DNA of 64,000 nucleotides from Desulfotignum sp. (GTDB taxonomy: Bacteria > Desulfobacterota > Desulfobacteria > Desulfobacterales > Desulfobacteraceae), in assembly GCA_011390335.1 (NCBI GenBank), contig JAABSO010000001.1, positions 62,001-126,000 of the forward strand. The letters are read 5' to 3'. The position numbers and the translations under genes are program-made. The notes under the pieces are model-generated. The model worked only from the letters and a program-made list of their open reading frames with translations, did no database searches and was not told where the DNA came from. Below are positions 42,379 through 51,945 of the stretch, in pieces (position 1 is the first letter of the stretch; every line of letters starts with the position of its first letter).

Positions 42379-42728
42379 CAGTACTGAAAAGAGGCATGAT
42401 CATCGATGTCAATCTGGATCCGACAAAAGGCTCGGAAACCGGGAAAACCAGGCCATGTATCATCGTGACCAATGATATTTACAATGCAAGAGTGCCTGTT
42501 GTTCAAGTAGTTCCGATTACTGAGTGGCATGTCAAAAAAGCCCGGATTAAAACAAATGTTGAACTTTACCCCGCATCCGATAACGGATTATCCAAAAAAT
42601 CGATCGCTGATTGTTTACAGACCCGCCCAATAGATCACCGTCTCAGGTTGGTCAACATCCGGGGAAAATTGCCTCTGGCGAAGATGGAAGAAATCAACCA
42701 GGCGTTGAAAATAGTATTTGAACTTTGA
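42375..42728 (+). CDS. PemK/MazF-family endoribonuclease toxin
   Basis: This 117-residue protein matches the PemK/MazF fold: RGMIIDVNLDPTKGSETGKTRPCIIVTND, then VVQVVPITEW, SIADCLQTRPIDHRL and RGKLPLAKMEEINQALK. The conserved Arg after KT and the Q(T)R-ID motif form the RNase site. The ATG at 42375 overlaps the antitoxin stop; an ATG three codons earlier is possible. Confidence 0.88.
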   Translation: MTVLKRGMIIDVNLDPTKGSETGKTRPCIIVTNDIYNARVPVVQVVPITEWHVKKARIKTNVELYPASDNGLSKKSIADCLQTRPIDHRLRLVNIRGKLPLAKMEEINQALKIVFEL

Positions 42729-42841
42729 CATCTTCGCGTTAAACACAATTCTATCATTAAGGTAATTCATTCCCAACACTTGAGGCGGATAATTCTCCCG
42801 GACAGTCGAAAACAGAACCTACAGGGAGGATCGAATCCGCC

Positions 42842-45253
42842 ATGCCCGCCATACAGGCAACACCTGAAAACAAAACGCCACCGGTTCCATCTTCCAGGAC
42901 CGGAATCGATCTGACCTTTTTGTATCCTGCCCTGGAAATCAAGACCGGGTCCATGGAGGCGTTTGTTGAATCGCTGCCCTTTTCCTTCAGGGATGTCACC
43001 GCGGGCGCGGAAAATGAGTTCCAGGCCGTGGTGATGGGAAAACGAGAGGATGTGGACCTACCCATCACCATTGAATCTGCCAATTTTTTCAAGAATATGG
43101 TCCGCCGGGCTGCATCAGGTGACACGTCACGGAAAACGATCACCGCTCTGGAACGGTATCTGGAACAGAAAAACGATATCTGGGAAAATTCCTGGGTCCG
43201 GTTTCCTGAACAGCGCCTCAATTCTTATGCCCGGGAGGTATTTGCCGCTGACCTGCATGCGGACAAGGCAAATCCTGGTGCAGGACTGCGGTCGGATGCC
43301 GGGCAGTTCAGGTTTTCCAGAGCCGGGGAGGCCATGATCCGGGTGCCGGTCTCCTATCTGCTCAAACTGTCCCTGGCGGATGTGATCGGGTCTGCGCCGC
43401 TAATTCATCCGCGGATAAAGCTTTTCGGCGAAAAAATGATGGCCCACTTCCTTAATGACAACACCTCTCCTGAGATTTTTTCCTTTCACCCGGTGCGGTC
43501 CGGGGCAGGGTCCAGGGGCATAGGCCGCACCCTTGCCACGGAAACTTTGATCCGGTTTCTGTTCACGCAATTGCTGGTGCAGTATGCGGAACAAAAACTG
43601 GGGCTGCTGGATACCGGCCAGCAGGTGCGGGTGTTTTTTTCCGCCTCCCCGCCGGTGATGCAGCACCGGCTCAATGCATCTCTTTCCGATGCGTTCTACC
43701 GTTATCTTTTCATGAGCCCCTGCCTGTCGGGATGGAACAAAGGCGAAGAAAAGCACGCCTATATGAAACTGTGCCATGAGGTGCTGTCCAGAAGCCAGAT
43801 CAACGGCATTGCCAAACTCAAGGAAGCCGGCATCATCAATTCAAATTTGGTGATCCTGCCCAGCAGCTCCAATATCAGCCTTGCCAACAACAGCACCCAC
43901 ATCAGTATCGGCAGCCGGAAACTCTCCGGGCTTTTGGCGGATCCGGGATCCGGGTTCACTGCAGTGCATGAGAAACACTTAGGAGATTTGGTGATCAAGG
44001 TGGCGGAGCATTTTTTATGCCTGTTTCCCGGCACCTACAGCGCCGCCCCCTTTCGTCTCAATTTTGAAGACTTTCACCCGGAAAAAATCCTGGGATTTCT
44101 TCCCCATGAACTGGATTACACCCATCTGCGCATGATATGGCGGCGGTGGAAAAAAAAAGCTGCCAACCGTATCCTGGGCCAGGCCGTCACCCCTTTCGGC
44201 CCGGTCTGGCTGGATCGGTTCATCAGCACGGCATTTGGACTCAAAGGTGATTTTGTGCCGGATTTCCGGCTGGTGGACTACCTGGTGTCGCTGATGAGCA
44301 CCGACCAGAGCCCGGCCCTGGACGGCACACCGGGAAACAGTATCCGGCTGGGCAGTGACCTGGCCCAGATGGGTATTTTTGATACCCGCATGCCCCTGTA
44401 CCAGCTGGTCCGTCTCAGAGAATTTAACCGCATGGGATACAGCGGGTTTGAGCACCGGTACTACAGCATTTTTGAAGATATCCTTACCGATATGGGAGGG
44501 GCGGCTGATCTGCAGACCCTGATCACGGCCCTGGCCTTTCAGTATATTCTCAACAAGGATGTCACCCATGCCATGATTCCCGACACCCCCGGGGTGGAAA
44601 GCGAACGCCGCCAGATGTTTTTCTGTGCCAGCGTCAACCTGCCCACCTTTTACGTAAAAGCAAACACCCGGAACCTTTTCCTTGTAAAAATCGTGTCCCG
44701 GATTCCCAACACCCGCAAAAGCCGGCGGTATCCGGGATATACCCGGATCAAACTCCGCGATTACAAGCAGGCCCTGATCGACACCCTGAAAACCGACGCC
44801 AGGGCATTGACCGACTCTTTCCGCATGCAGGCTGCCTTATCCGATCTGCAAGGCCGCATCAACTCTCCGGACACCCGGTCTGCCGGCGGAAAACTGGTCA
44901 CCGGCATTTTACAGACCCAAAAGAAAAAAAATCCCATGCACTATGCCGGGGACACCTTTAACCGGCATGCGGAAACCTATTACCGGGACACCCTTTGCAG
45001 CCGGCACATGGCAGAAGGGTTCAAGACCCTGATCAATGAATTTACCCGAATGGATCTGTGGGCCAGTTTCAGAGAGCCGGCTTTCAAGGATATCATCCGC
45101 ACCATTCTCCCTGACCTGGACCTGGATGTTTTTTTAACACAGGTGAAAATGCCCCTGATGGGCCACACCCTTTCCGTGGAAAACACAAAAAAACTGATTT
45201 TTCTGATCATTTTATATGTGGGCCTGGAGACCAGCCAGAATGAACCCCTGTAA
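42842..45253 (+). CDS. Large uncharacterised protein coupled to a phosphatidylserine decarboxylase gene
   Basis: I do not recognise this 803-residue protein. It has no signal peptide. It is basic and helical in the middle (MIWRRWKKKAANRIL), contains no P-loop or cysteine motif, and ends with a hydrophobic stretch (KKLIFLIILYVGLE). Its length is near that of the glycerol-3-phosphate acyltransferase PlsB, but the HxxxxD motif of that family is not seen. It is followed after 18 bases by psd and then by an Lgt-like gene, which points to a membrane-lipid task. A GGAGGA SD lies about 13 bases before the ATG. Confidence 0.7.
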   Translation: MPAIQATPENKTPPVPSSRTGIDLTFLYPALEIKTGSMEAFVESLPFSFRDVTAGAENEFQAVVMGKREDVDLPITIESANFFKNMVRRAASGDTSRKTITALERYLEQKNDIWENSWVRFPEQRLNSYAREVFAADLHADKANPGAGLRSDAGQFRFSRAGEAMIRVPVSYLLKLSLADVIGSAPLIHPRIKLFGEKMMAHFLNDNTSPEIFSFHPVRSGAGSRGIGRTLATETLIRFLFTQLLVQYAEQKLGLLDTGQQVRVFFSASPPVMQHRLNASLSDAFYRYLFMSPCLSGWNKGEEKHAYMKLCHEVLSRSQINGIAKLKEAGIINSNLVILPSSSNISLANNSTHISIGSRKLSGLLADPGSGFTAVHEKHLGDLVIKVAEHFLCLFPGTYSAAPFRLNFEDFHPEKILGFLPHELDYTHLRMIWRRWKKKAANRILGQAVTPFGPVWLDRFISTAFGLKGDFVPDFRLVDYLVSLMSTDQSPALDGTPGNSIRLGSDLAQMGIFDTRMPLYQLVRLREFNRMGYSGFEHRYYSIFEDILTDMGGAADLQTLITALAFQYILNKDVTHAMIPDTPGVESERRQMFFCASVNLPTFYVKANTRNLFLVKIVSRIPNTRKSRRYPGYTRIKLRDYKQALIDTLKTDARALTDSFRMQAALSDLQGRINSPDTRSAGGKLVTGILQTQKKKNPMHYAGDTFNRHAETYYRDTLCSRHMAEGFKTLINEFTRMDLWASFREPAFKDIIRTILPDLDLDVFLTQVKMPLMGHTLSVENTKKLIFLIILYVGLETSQNEPL

Positions 45254-45271
45254 ATATCAGACTTCTGCACC

Positions 45272-46279
45272 ATGATTCGGCATATCCACCAGTATATCCA
45301 GCGGGAGACAACCGGGGTCAAAACCGAAACCCTCTTGTATGACCGGACCATCTGCGCCCTGTATTCCGTGATCCGGGAAAACGCCCCCGGCATGTTCCAT
45401 CTTCTGGTTTCTGCCAGGGCTTCGGCGCTTCTGGGATTTCTCAGCTATGACCTGCCCCTGAAAAAAAACATCTCAGATCCTGCCGGGTTCCTGCACCGCA
45501 TGGGCATCCCTGCCAAAGACATTTTCGGGCCGGTGGACAGGCTGAACACCCTGCGCCGATTTTTTGAACGCAAAATCCGGTTCTGGGAATGCCGGCCCAT
45601 GACAGATGATCCTAAAGCACTGGTGTCCCCGGCAGATGCCCGGGTCCTGACAGGCTCCTTTGCAGATACCACCGACCTGTTCATCAAGGAAAAGTTCTTC
45701 CAGTATGACGAACTGATCGGGCAGGACCGGCCCCGTTGGCTTAAGTCATTCAGACACGGGGATTATGCTGTGTTCCGCCTGACACCGGACAAGTACCACT
45801 ACAACCATGTTCCGGTATCGGGAAAGGTGGTGGATTTTTATGAAATCACCGGCCGGTACCATTCCTGCAATCCCGGGGCTGTGGTGCAATCGGTCACCCC
45901 GTATTCCAAAAACCGCCGGGTGGTGACCATCATTGATACGGATGTGGCAAACGGCACCGGTGTGGGACTGGTGGCCATGGTGGAAATTGTGGCCCTGATG
46001 ATCGGGCGCATCGTTCAATGCTACAGCCCGGACAGGTATGATCCGCTCATGCCTGTGCAAAAGGGGGTGTTTTTGAAAAAAGGCCAGCCCAAAAGCCTGT
46101 TTAGGCCCGGCAGTTCCACGGTGGTATTGATATATGAAAAAAACCGCATCCAATTCTGCCGGGATTTGGTGGAAAACACCCGGCGCTGTGATGTGAAAAC
46201 CCGTTTCTCTACTCATTTTTGCACCCCGCTGGTGGAAACCGATATCCAGGTCAGAGAAACCATAGGAAAGGCAGTCTGA
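45272..46279 (+). CDS. psd: Phosphatidylserine decarboxylase-like protein
   Basis: This 335-residue protein belongs to the pyruvoyl phosphatidylserine decarboxylase family. It has the ALVSPADARV block, FRLTPDKYHYNHVPVSGKV with a catalytic His, and FRPGSSTVVLIYE at the usual self-cleavage site, where GSS gives the Ser that becomes the pyruvoyl group. It would make phosphatidylethanolamine, or decarboxylate a related lipid. The N-terminal 90 residues differ from short archaeal-type enzymes and are like the longer eukaryote-type. Its stop overlaps the next start (TGATG). Confidence 0.85.
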   Translation: MIRHIHQYIQRETTGVKTETLLYDRTICALYSVIRENAPGMFHLLVSARASALLGFLSYDLPLKKNISDPAGFLHRMGIPAKDIFGPVDRLNTLRRFFERKIRFWECRPMTDDPKALVSPADARVLTGSFADTTDLFIKEKFFQYDELIGQDRPRWLKSFRHGDYAVFRLTPDKYHYNHVPVSGKVVDFYEITGRYHSCNPGAVVQSVTPYSKNRRVVTIIDTDVANGTGVGLVAMVEIVALMIGRIVQCYSPDRYDPLMPVQKGVFLKKGQPKSLFRPGSSTVVLIYEKNRIQFCRDLVENTRRCDVKTRFSTHFCTPLVETDIQVRETIGKAV

Positions 46280-47337
46280 TGGACCAGATCATTTTTATCA
46301 CAGGCATGGCAATGATGGTGGCAGGATCGTTGTGGTGGGGATTCAGATCCCTGCCAGAGGAAAAATGGCAAATCATGGCGGTGCTGCCCCGGCACAAAAC
46401 CGGCACCGGCTGGCAGGGCCGCAATCTGACCTATTACGGGCTGCTGTCCGCCAATGCCTATACCTTTGCCGTGATCCTGTTTCTGGTTCTCGCCACTGCC
46501 GCCCGGATCCCCCTGCCCGGTGTGTGCCTGTTTGCCGCCGGGGTGCTTGCCGTCTGTCTGCCGGCCTCAAAGATCATTGCCCGGATAGTGGAAAAAAAGA
46601 AAGGCACCCTGACCGTGGGCGGGGCCGTGTTTGTCGGCATCCTGGTATCTCCTGTGCTGGTGTTTTTCATCAACCGGATCCCGGAACCGTTCATGGTTGG
46701 CCCCCTGCACCCCCTGGTGCTGCTGTCTGCGGTATCCATTGCCTATGCATACGGCGAAGGTTTGGGCCGCCTGGCCTGTCTCAGTTTCGGCTGCTGCTAC
46801 GGCAAACCCCTGGCCCAGTGCCATCCTTGCATCCAGAAACTGTTTTCCCGGTTTTACCTGGTGTTTACCGGTCCCTTGAAAAAGATCACCTATGCCTCCG
46901 GGTATGACGGGCAAAAGGTGCTGCCGGTGCAGATCATCACGGCAGCCCTGTATACAGGCACCGGGCTGGCGGGCACGGCCCTGTTTCTGAACGGATACTT
47001 TCGCTTTGCTTTTCTGATCACCCTGGCCGTCACCCAGATCTGGCGGTTTGTCTCCGAATTTCTCCGGGCGGATTTTAGAGGCGATCTCACCATCTCTGCC
47101 TACCAGATCATGGCCCTGGCCACCCTCGGGTGTGCCGGTGCCATGGCCCTTTTGCTGCCGGTGGACGGCAGCCTGCCCCTGCCCCTGCCCCGCCTCCAGG
47201 AGGCGGTATCTGTCCTCTGGAATCCCTGGATGGTTCTTTTTGTCCAGGGGGTCTGGGCCGCCGCCTTTCTCCACACCGGAAAAAGCGTGGTCACCGGATC
47301 CAGCATCTTCTTTCATGTAGAAAAAACACGGATTTAA
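46279..47337 (+). CDS. Lgt-like prolipoprotein diacylglyceryl transferase family membrane protein
   Basis: This 352-residue protein has eight to nine hydrophobic segments. It carries diverged Lgt blocks: GEGLGRLACLSFGCCYGKP (equivalent to the GRxGNF region), KVLPVQIITAALYTG (HPTQLYE region) and RFVSEFLRADFRG...ISAYQIMAL. Lgt moves diacylglycerol from phosphatidylglycerol to lipoproteins; this divergent copy may use another acceptor. It is translationally coupled to psd, so the three genes from 42.8 kb likely act on one phospholipid route. Confidence 0.72.
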   Translation: MDQIIFITGMAMMVAGSLWWGFRSLPEEKWQIMAVLPRHKTGTGWQGRNLTYYGLLSANAYTFAVILFLVLATAARIPLPGVCLFAAGVLAVCLPASKIIARIVEKKKGTLTVGGAVFVGILVSPVLVFFINRIPEPFMVGPLHPLVLLSAVSIAYAYGEGLGRLACLSFGCCYGKPLAQCHPCIQKLFSRFYLVFTGPLKKITYASGYDGQKVLPVQIITAALYTGTGLAGTALFLNGYFRFAFLITLAVTQIWRFVSEFLRADFRGDLTISAYQIMALATLGCAGAMALLLPVDGSLPLPLPRLQEAVSVLWNPWMVLFVQGVWAAAFLHTGKSVVTGSSIFFHVEKTRI

Positions 47338-47420
47338 TCCATTTTTAATACTGCAATAATACCGGCATAACGGTACCGGGGTACAAACAAGGTATCGTAA
47401 ATTTTTATCAGGAGTCTGCC

Positions 47421-47840
47421 ATGAACAGGTTACTACCGTCATCCACTGAAATTAACCACGCTTTCATCCCTTATCTGGACAATGAAAAACTGTCCAGGTT
47501 CAAAGAAAAACTGCTGGCCAAACAACAGGAACTGGTCCGGAAACGGTCTGACATCAAAAAAAATATCCGCAGTCTGAAAATGAAACATGCTGATGTGGTG
47601 GACCAGAGTATCTTGATGAGCAGCATTGAAAAGGAGATCGATTTTTCCCGGCGCTGTGATGTGCTGATCACCCAGATTGAAAGGGCATTGGAAAGAATCG
47701 AAGAAGGCGGATTCGGCTATTGTGAACTCACCGGCGAACCCATTGATGAAAGACGTCTGGAAGTTCTGCCCTGGGCCACCCTTTCCATCAAAGCCCTTGA
47801 GGAAATTGAGAAAAAGCAGTCCTTCCCGTATTTTATATGA
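47421..47840 (+). CDS. DksA/TraR-family protein with reduced zinc finger
   Basis: This 139-residue protein has a long coiled coil (about 20-85) carrying the acidic tip region, then GGFGYCELTGEPIDERRLEVLPWATLSI, the DksA globular domain. Of the four zinc-binding cysteines only the first remains (CELT, then WATL in place of the second CxxC). Such Cys-poor DksA variants are known to work without zinc. It would enter the RNA polymerase secondary channel and modulate transcription with ppGpp. It stands alone, with an AGGAG SD. Confidence 0.85.
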   Translation: MNRLLPSSTEINHAFIPYLDNEKLSRFKEKLLAKQQELVRKRSDIKKNIRSLKMKHADVVDQSILMSSIEKEIDFSRRCDVLITQIERALERIEEGGFGYCELTGEPIDERRLEVLPWATLSIKALEEIEKKQSFPYFI

Positions 47841-47888
47841 AAGTTTTAAGCTAATACCTGACGACTGAAGGCTTTCATCAGTTGTTGT

Positions 47889-47905
47889 GCCCGGCAGGGC
47901 ATGGG
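47889..47905. repeat. Short hairpin motif also found near 59015
   Basis: The motif TGCCCGGCAGGGCATG forms a 5-bp stem and lies between convergent genes. A near-identical TGCCCGACAGGGCATG, with similar bases before it (TTTCAT then TTGTT), lies near 59016. It may be a small dispersed repeat or a terminator stem. Confidence 0.3.
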
Positions 47906-47958
47906 TGTTATTAAGATTGTCTCTATTTTTACGATTTTCCAGCACCGCGGGACTTGTA

Positions 47959-50679
47959 CTATGCGGCGTGTGACTTTTTTACCGGCCGGGTGCCGTTGTC
48001 AAAACAGCGGCTGGCTGGCGCATCTGCCAGCCCCAGGTTTGTTAAAAATCGGTGAAAAATAACTTCTGATGAAAACGCCTTTGCCCGGACAAGGCTGCTT
48101 TCCTTCAGATTCCTGCGAAAGGCCGCATCCTTTACAAACCGGCTAATGCCGGCGGCCAGACCGGTGATGTCATCGGCCAGAATGCCGTTTTGCTGTGTCT
48201 GGATGATGTCCAGCGGCCCTTTTTCCGCGTAGGCGGCCACAGCTGCCCCGCAGCTCATGGCCTCCAGGATGACATTGCCGAAGGTATCAAACCGGGACGG
48301 CAGCACCAGCAGATCCACTCTGGAATACAGTTCCGGCATCTGTTCTTTGTCCACCCACCCGAGGAACAAAGCATCTGGCAGACACGTTTTCAGCCGGTCC
48401 TGCGCAGGGCCGGTGCCGGCGATCACCAGTTTGACATCTGCGGCATTTTCTTCCAGATGTTTCAGGATCACCGGCAGGTCAAACACCCCTTTTTCCTCGC
48501 TCAACCGTCCTGCATACAGCAGCACGATATCAGTGTCCGATATCTGTCCCTTGAAAAAAAGCTGCCGCTCTCCGGGCCGGGGATAAAACTTGTCATCCAC
48601 CCAGTGGGCGGTCTTGTGCACCCGGGCTGCATCATAGGCGATGGCCGGTCCGACCAGCCAGTCAAAATGGTCCTGGTTCAAGACAAAAATATGGTCACAC
48701 TGGCGGTAGAATGCCCGCAGGGTCCGCCGGAGCCGGTCCATGCCCGGAGGTGACAGCTGGGTGGTGTATTTAAAAAATTCCAGCCAGTCCGTGTGCATGA
48801 AAAAATACACCGGCACAGCCATGGCGTGTTTGAGAAACAGGGCCACAAGCCCCATCAGCAGCTCGGTCGAGCAGATGATCCGGTCATATCCGCCCTGGAT
48901 AAATATCTCTTTCACCACGAGCAGGTCCGGCACATAAAATACCTGTTCCGGATAACCGGGAAAAGCAAAACTGCCCACAGGCGGCACCACCGTTAAATGG
49001 GGGGCCGGCTTTATCCGGTCGTGGCAGATAAGAAAATCAACGGGCATGTCATGGGCCTGGATAAATGCCAGCTTTCTGGATAAAGAGGCAGATACCCCGT
49101 TGTTGTCACAAAGGGTGTCGGTGAGCCACAGGGCCCGCCGGGGATGGGTATGCCTGCCCATGGCCTGTGCAAACCCGTTCACAAACTCCCGCTGGCCCAT
49201 GAGTACCCGGGTGGAAAGCAGGGATGCCCCTGCAATGACGGCCCAGGCCAGCACCGGGAAGGACAAAGTATCAAAAAATTCCGACACATTGATCCGGGAC
49301 CCGTGATCAAAAGACGGGTCCGCCTCGTTTTCAAACAATGCCCGCAAATGGGAGGGGATCTCACATTTGCGGATCAGATCCGCGGTGTCCACGGCCCGGG
49401 TGATGTCCAGGCCTTTCAGGTGAGCAGCCTGGGTGTTGATGCGCCTGGCAATGATCTGGTTCAGACTGGTGAACATCTGGGAAGAGCCGGTTTTCAGCAG
49501 ATCAAAATAAAGCTCTCTGCACCGGTTTTTTGCCCGGGCAATCTCATCGATTTTCCGGATCAAAGGCCGAAAATCCGGGGTGACCTTGAACCGGCTCATC
49601 AGGCCGGGCCGCCTGCCGTGCAGGGCCTCGTGAAAGGATTTGAAAAAAAACAGGGTAAACCTGTGGCGCCGCAGTTCCTGCATGGCATTGCTGAATCCTA
49701 AACAGACCAGTTTGTCCCGCAGGCTGCCTTTATGGAGAAACATGCGCACCAGGCCGGGTTCCTTCATGTGCAATGCGATCTGGGACAGGTAATCGATAAA
49801 GGCGATATTGAGCTTTTCATGAATGGTGACACTGCCATAGGGGTGCAGCGTACCGGACCGCAGGGCTTCCAGGGCCAGCTGTGACACGGGGGTCTGTCTT
49901 ATTTTGTTCTCCAGGTCCGGCACATGCATCCAGGTGCCGCAGGTGCCGGCAAACAGGCCCATATGGTCGTCGGATCCCCCGGTCACCTGCTTTTTATAGA
50001 TGGATCTGCAGAAATTACCGGCCCTGATTTCGTGTTTTTTCTGCCACAGATCGATCTGCTCTTCGGTCAGGCTGTCCAGCCATTCCCAGATCAGCAGGTT
50101 CTGCCATACATCCCGCTGGCCGTTGAGCACCTCAAACCGGTCGAACATGAGCACCAGCTGCTCGAATATGGCAGGGTCCGGCTGGCCGTTGCCGGCATTG
50201 ACATACAAAGGATGGGGCAGCAGTGTCGGAATATCCTGGTCTGCCGCATAGGTGATAAAGGCAAAAATATCGTTTCTCAATCCATTGAGTTTTTCCTCCT
50301 GGGCCGGGGTGAATCCATAGGCCAGCACATGCAGATGGGTATTAAATGTCTTGAAATAGCAGGTGAACTCCGCACCTGGCAGGACATCCTGACCCTTTTC
50401 CAGAAGATCCCAACAGGACCTGGCATTGTTATGGTTGGTGATGGTGACGGCATTGCACCGGTTTTCAGAAAGGCAGGCAACCAGGTCGTCTGTCTGAAGC
50501 CAGGTTTCCGGAAATCGCAGGATTCTCCCCAGAAGTTCGTCTGTCACATCGGAGTTGCGGTCATGACAGTGCAGATCTATTTTAATGCACCTTTTTTCCG
50601 GCACTACCATCTGGTGATCGGCCAGCCTTTTTTGAAATGCCTGCTGGATGTTCTGCTGAAACCCTTGGGTATCTGTCAT
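47959..50679 (-). CDS. PHP-domain and glycosyltransferase family 4 fusion protein
   Basis: This protein has about 906 residues. The N-terminal third is a PHP phosphoesterase domain: CIKIDLHCHDRNSDVTDE, VTITNHNNARSCW, PGAEFTCYF, LLPHPLY and GGSDDHMGL supply the metal-binding His and Asp residues. The C-terminal 400 residues are a GT4-type glycosyltransferase (LYAGRLSEEKGVFDL, and SRFDTFGNVILEAMSCG with the E-x7-E motif). A helical linker joins them. The ATG at 50679 with AAAGGA 11 bases before is preferred to one 16 codons upstream. It may couple removal of a phosphate to sugar transfer; the product is unknown. Confidence 0.8.
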   Translation of the reverse strand: MTDTQGFQQNIQQAFQKRLADHQMVVPEKRCIKIDLHCHDRNSDVTDELLGRILRFPETWLQTDDLVACLSENRCNAVTITNHNNARSCWDLLEKGQDVLPGAEFTCYFKTFNTHLHVLAYGFTPAQEEKLNGLRNDIFAFITYAADQDIPTLLPHPLYVNAGNGQPDPAIFEQLVLMFDRFEVLNGQRDVWQNLLIWEWLDSLTEEQIDLWQKKHEIRAGNFCRSIYKKQVTGGSDDHMGLFAGTCGTWMHVPDLENKIRQTPVSQLALEALRSGTLHPYGSVTIHEKLNIAFIDYLSQIALHMKEPGLVRMFLHKGSLRDKLVCLGFSNAMQELRRHRFTLFFFKSFHEALHGRRPGLMSRFKVTPDFRPLIRKIDEIARAKNRCRELYFDLLKTGSSQMFTSLNQIIARRINTQAAHLKGLDITRAVDTADLIRKCEIPSHLRALFENEADPSFDHGSRINVSEFFDTLSFPVLAWAVIAGASLLSTRVLMGQREFVNGFAQAMGRHTHPRRALWLTDTLCDNNGVSASLSRKLAFIQAHDMPVDFLICHDRIKPAPHLTVVPPVGSFAFPGYPEQVFYVPDLLVVKEIFIQGGYDRIICSTELLMGLVALFLKHAMAVPVYFFMHTDWLEFFKYTTQLSPPGMDRLRRTLRAFYRQCDHIFVLNQDHFDWLVGPAIAYDAARVHKTAHWVDDKFYPRPGERQLFFKGQISDTDIVLLYAGRLSEEKGVFDLPVILKHLEENAADVKLVIAGTGPAQDRLKTCLPDALFLGWVDKEQMPELYSRVDLLVLPSRFDTFGNVILEAMSCGAAVAAYAEKGPLDIIQTQQNGILADDITGLAAGISRFVKDAAFRRNLKESSLVRAKAFSSEVIFHRFLTNLGLADAPASRCFDNGTRPVKKSHAA

Positions 50680-50923
50680 AGCATTGATAATCCTTTGTAT
50701 GTCTATGGTTTTTATTTCCAGCACCATAGCAGGGGTTCAATAAAAGCGTGTTTGCATTGTGTTGTTTTTTTGTAAGGCAACCGGAATAATTTTTTAAAAT
50801 ACAATCATAACTTCTGCCTAATATGACATGAACAAACAAATGGTTATATGGCATGCAGCAGCTGAGAAAATGCTGGTCACGTCAAGTAAAGCTTTGAAAC
50901 CAAACAAATTAAAGGAGAGACAC

Positions 50924-51856
50924 ATGAAGGGGTTGACATGGGTGAAGCAGGCAAAACTGTTTATTTTTGGACTTCTGGCGGTCATGATTTCTGTGACAGG
51001 CGCCATGGCCCAAGAAGAAACCATTACGGAATTCCGCATCGGTATTCTTGGGGGTGAAAACGCCTCGGACCGACTGCGGTCCAATGAATGTGTGCGGGCA
51101 CAGATTGAAGCCCTGCTGGGGGTTCCCACCAAAATTTATGCCCCGGCCGACTACAACGGGGTGATCGAAGGGCTTTTAGGCGGGAACCTGGACATGGCCT
51201 GGCTGGGTGCCTCGGGTTATGCCAAGGTCTATTTGACCAACCCGGACGTCGTGGAACCGGTTCTGGTAAAAATTAACAAAGACGGGTCTTTCGGATATTA
51301 TTCCGTCGGGTTCGCCCGGGTGGATTCCGGTATTGAAAGCCTGGATGACATGAAAGGCAAAGTGTTCGGATTCGGGGACCCCAACTCCACCTCCGGATAC
51401 CTGATCCCCTCCATCGAGATTCCCCAGTCCGGGTATTCCATGAAACCCGGGCAATACTTCAAGGATGTGGTATTTGTGGGCGGTCACGAGCAGACCATTG
51501 TGGCGGTATTCAACGGGGATATCGATGCCGGTGTGACCTGGGCGGACGGTCTGGGAGAATGGGTGGACGGCTACAACAGCGGTGCTTTGAGAAAAGCAGC
51601 CGATGCCGGCCTGGTGGACATGACCCAGATCCGGGAGGTCTGGCGGTCCAAACTGATTCCCGAAGGCCCCATTGTCCTGCGCAAGGATTTGCCGGAAAAA
51701 GTGAAACTAAAAGTTACCGGTCTGCTGGCCAGCATGCCCTCCATGGATATGGAATGCGCCTACGGGTTCATGGCAGGCGAGGTCAAGGGCATTGCACCGG
51801 TGGATCATGATGCATATGTGAGCATCATCGCGGCCAGAAAAGCCAAGTCCAATTAA
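50924..51856 (+). CDS. phnD: Phosphonate ABC transporter substrate-binding protein PhnD
   Basis: This 310-residue periplasmic protein has a Sec signal (about 1-27, ending AMA-QEE) and the PhnD fold: FRIGILGGENASDRLRSNECVRAQIEALLG, DYNGVIEGLLGGNLDMAWLGASGYA and GDPNSTSGYLIPSI, the Ser/Thr loop that binds the phosphonate oxygens. The ATG at 50924 has AAAGGAGAG before it; the frame is open 32 codons further upstream without coding character. It leads the phnD-E-E-C operon, 15 kb from the C-P lyase genes. Confidence 0.92.
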   Translation: MKGLTWVKQAKLFIFGLLAVMISVTGAMAQEETITEFRIGILGGENASDRLRSNECVRAQIEALLGVPTKIYAPADYNGVIEGLLGGNLDMAWLGASGYAKVYLTNPDVVEPVLVKINKDGSFGYYSVGFARVDSGIESLDDMKGKVFGFGDPNSTSGYLIPSIEIPQSGYSMKPGQYFKDVVFVGGHEQTIVAVFNGDIDAGVTWADGLGEWVDGYNSGALRKAADAGLVDMTQIREVWRSKLIPEGPIVLRKDLPEKVKLKVTGLLASMPSMDMECAYGFMAGEVKGIAPVDHDAYVSIIAARKAKSN

Positions 51857-51945
51857 CCAACACCGATATCAACCCTGGTGGCTGATGGGTTCATCAGCCA
51901 CCCCTTATTTTTAGCCTCTGAAGAACAGAACAAAAGGATTCAGGC

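Noticed and set aside
42842-45253. PlsB-type acyltransferase identity for the 803-aa protein
   Set aside because: The length and lipid context fit, but the HxxxxD acyltransferase motif and following blocks are absent.
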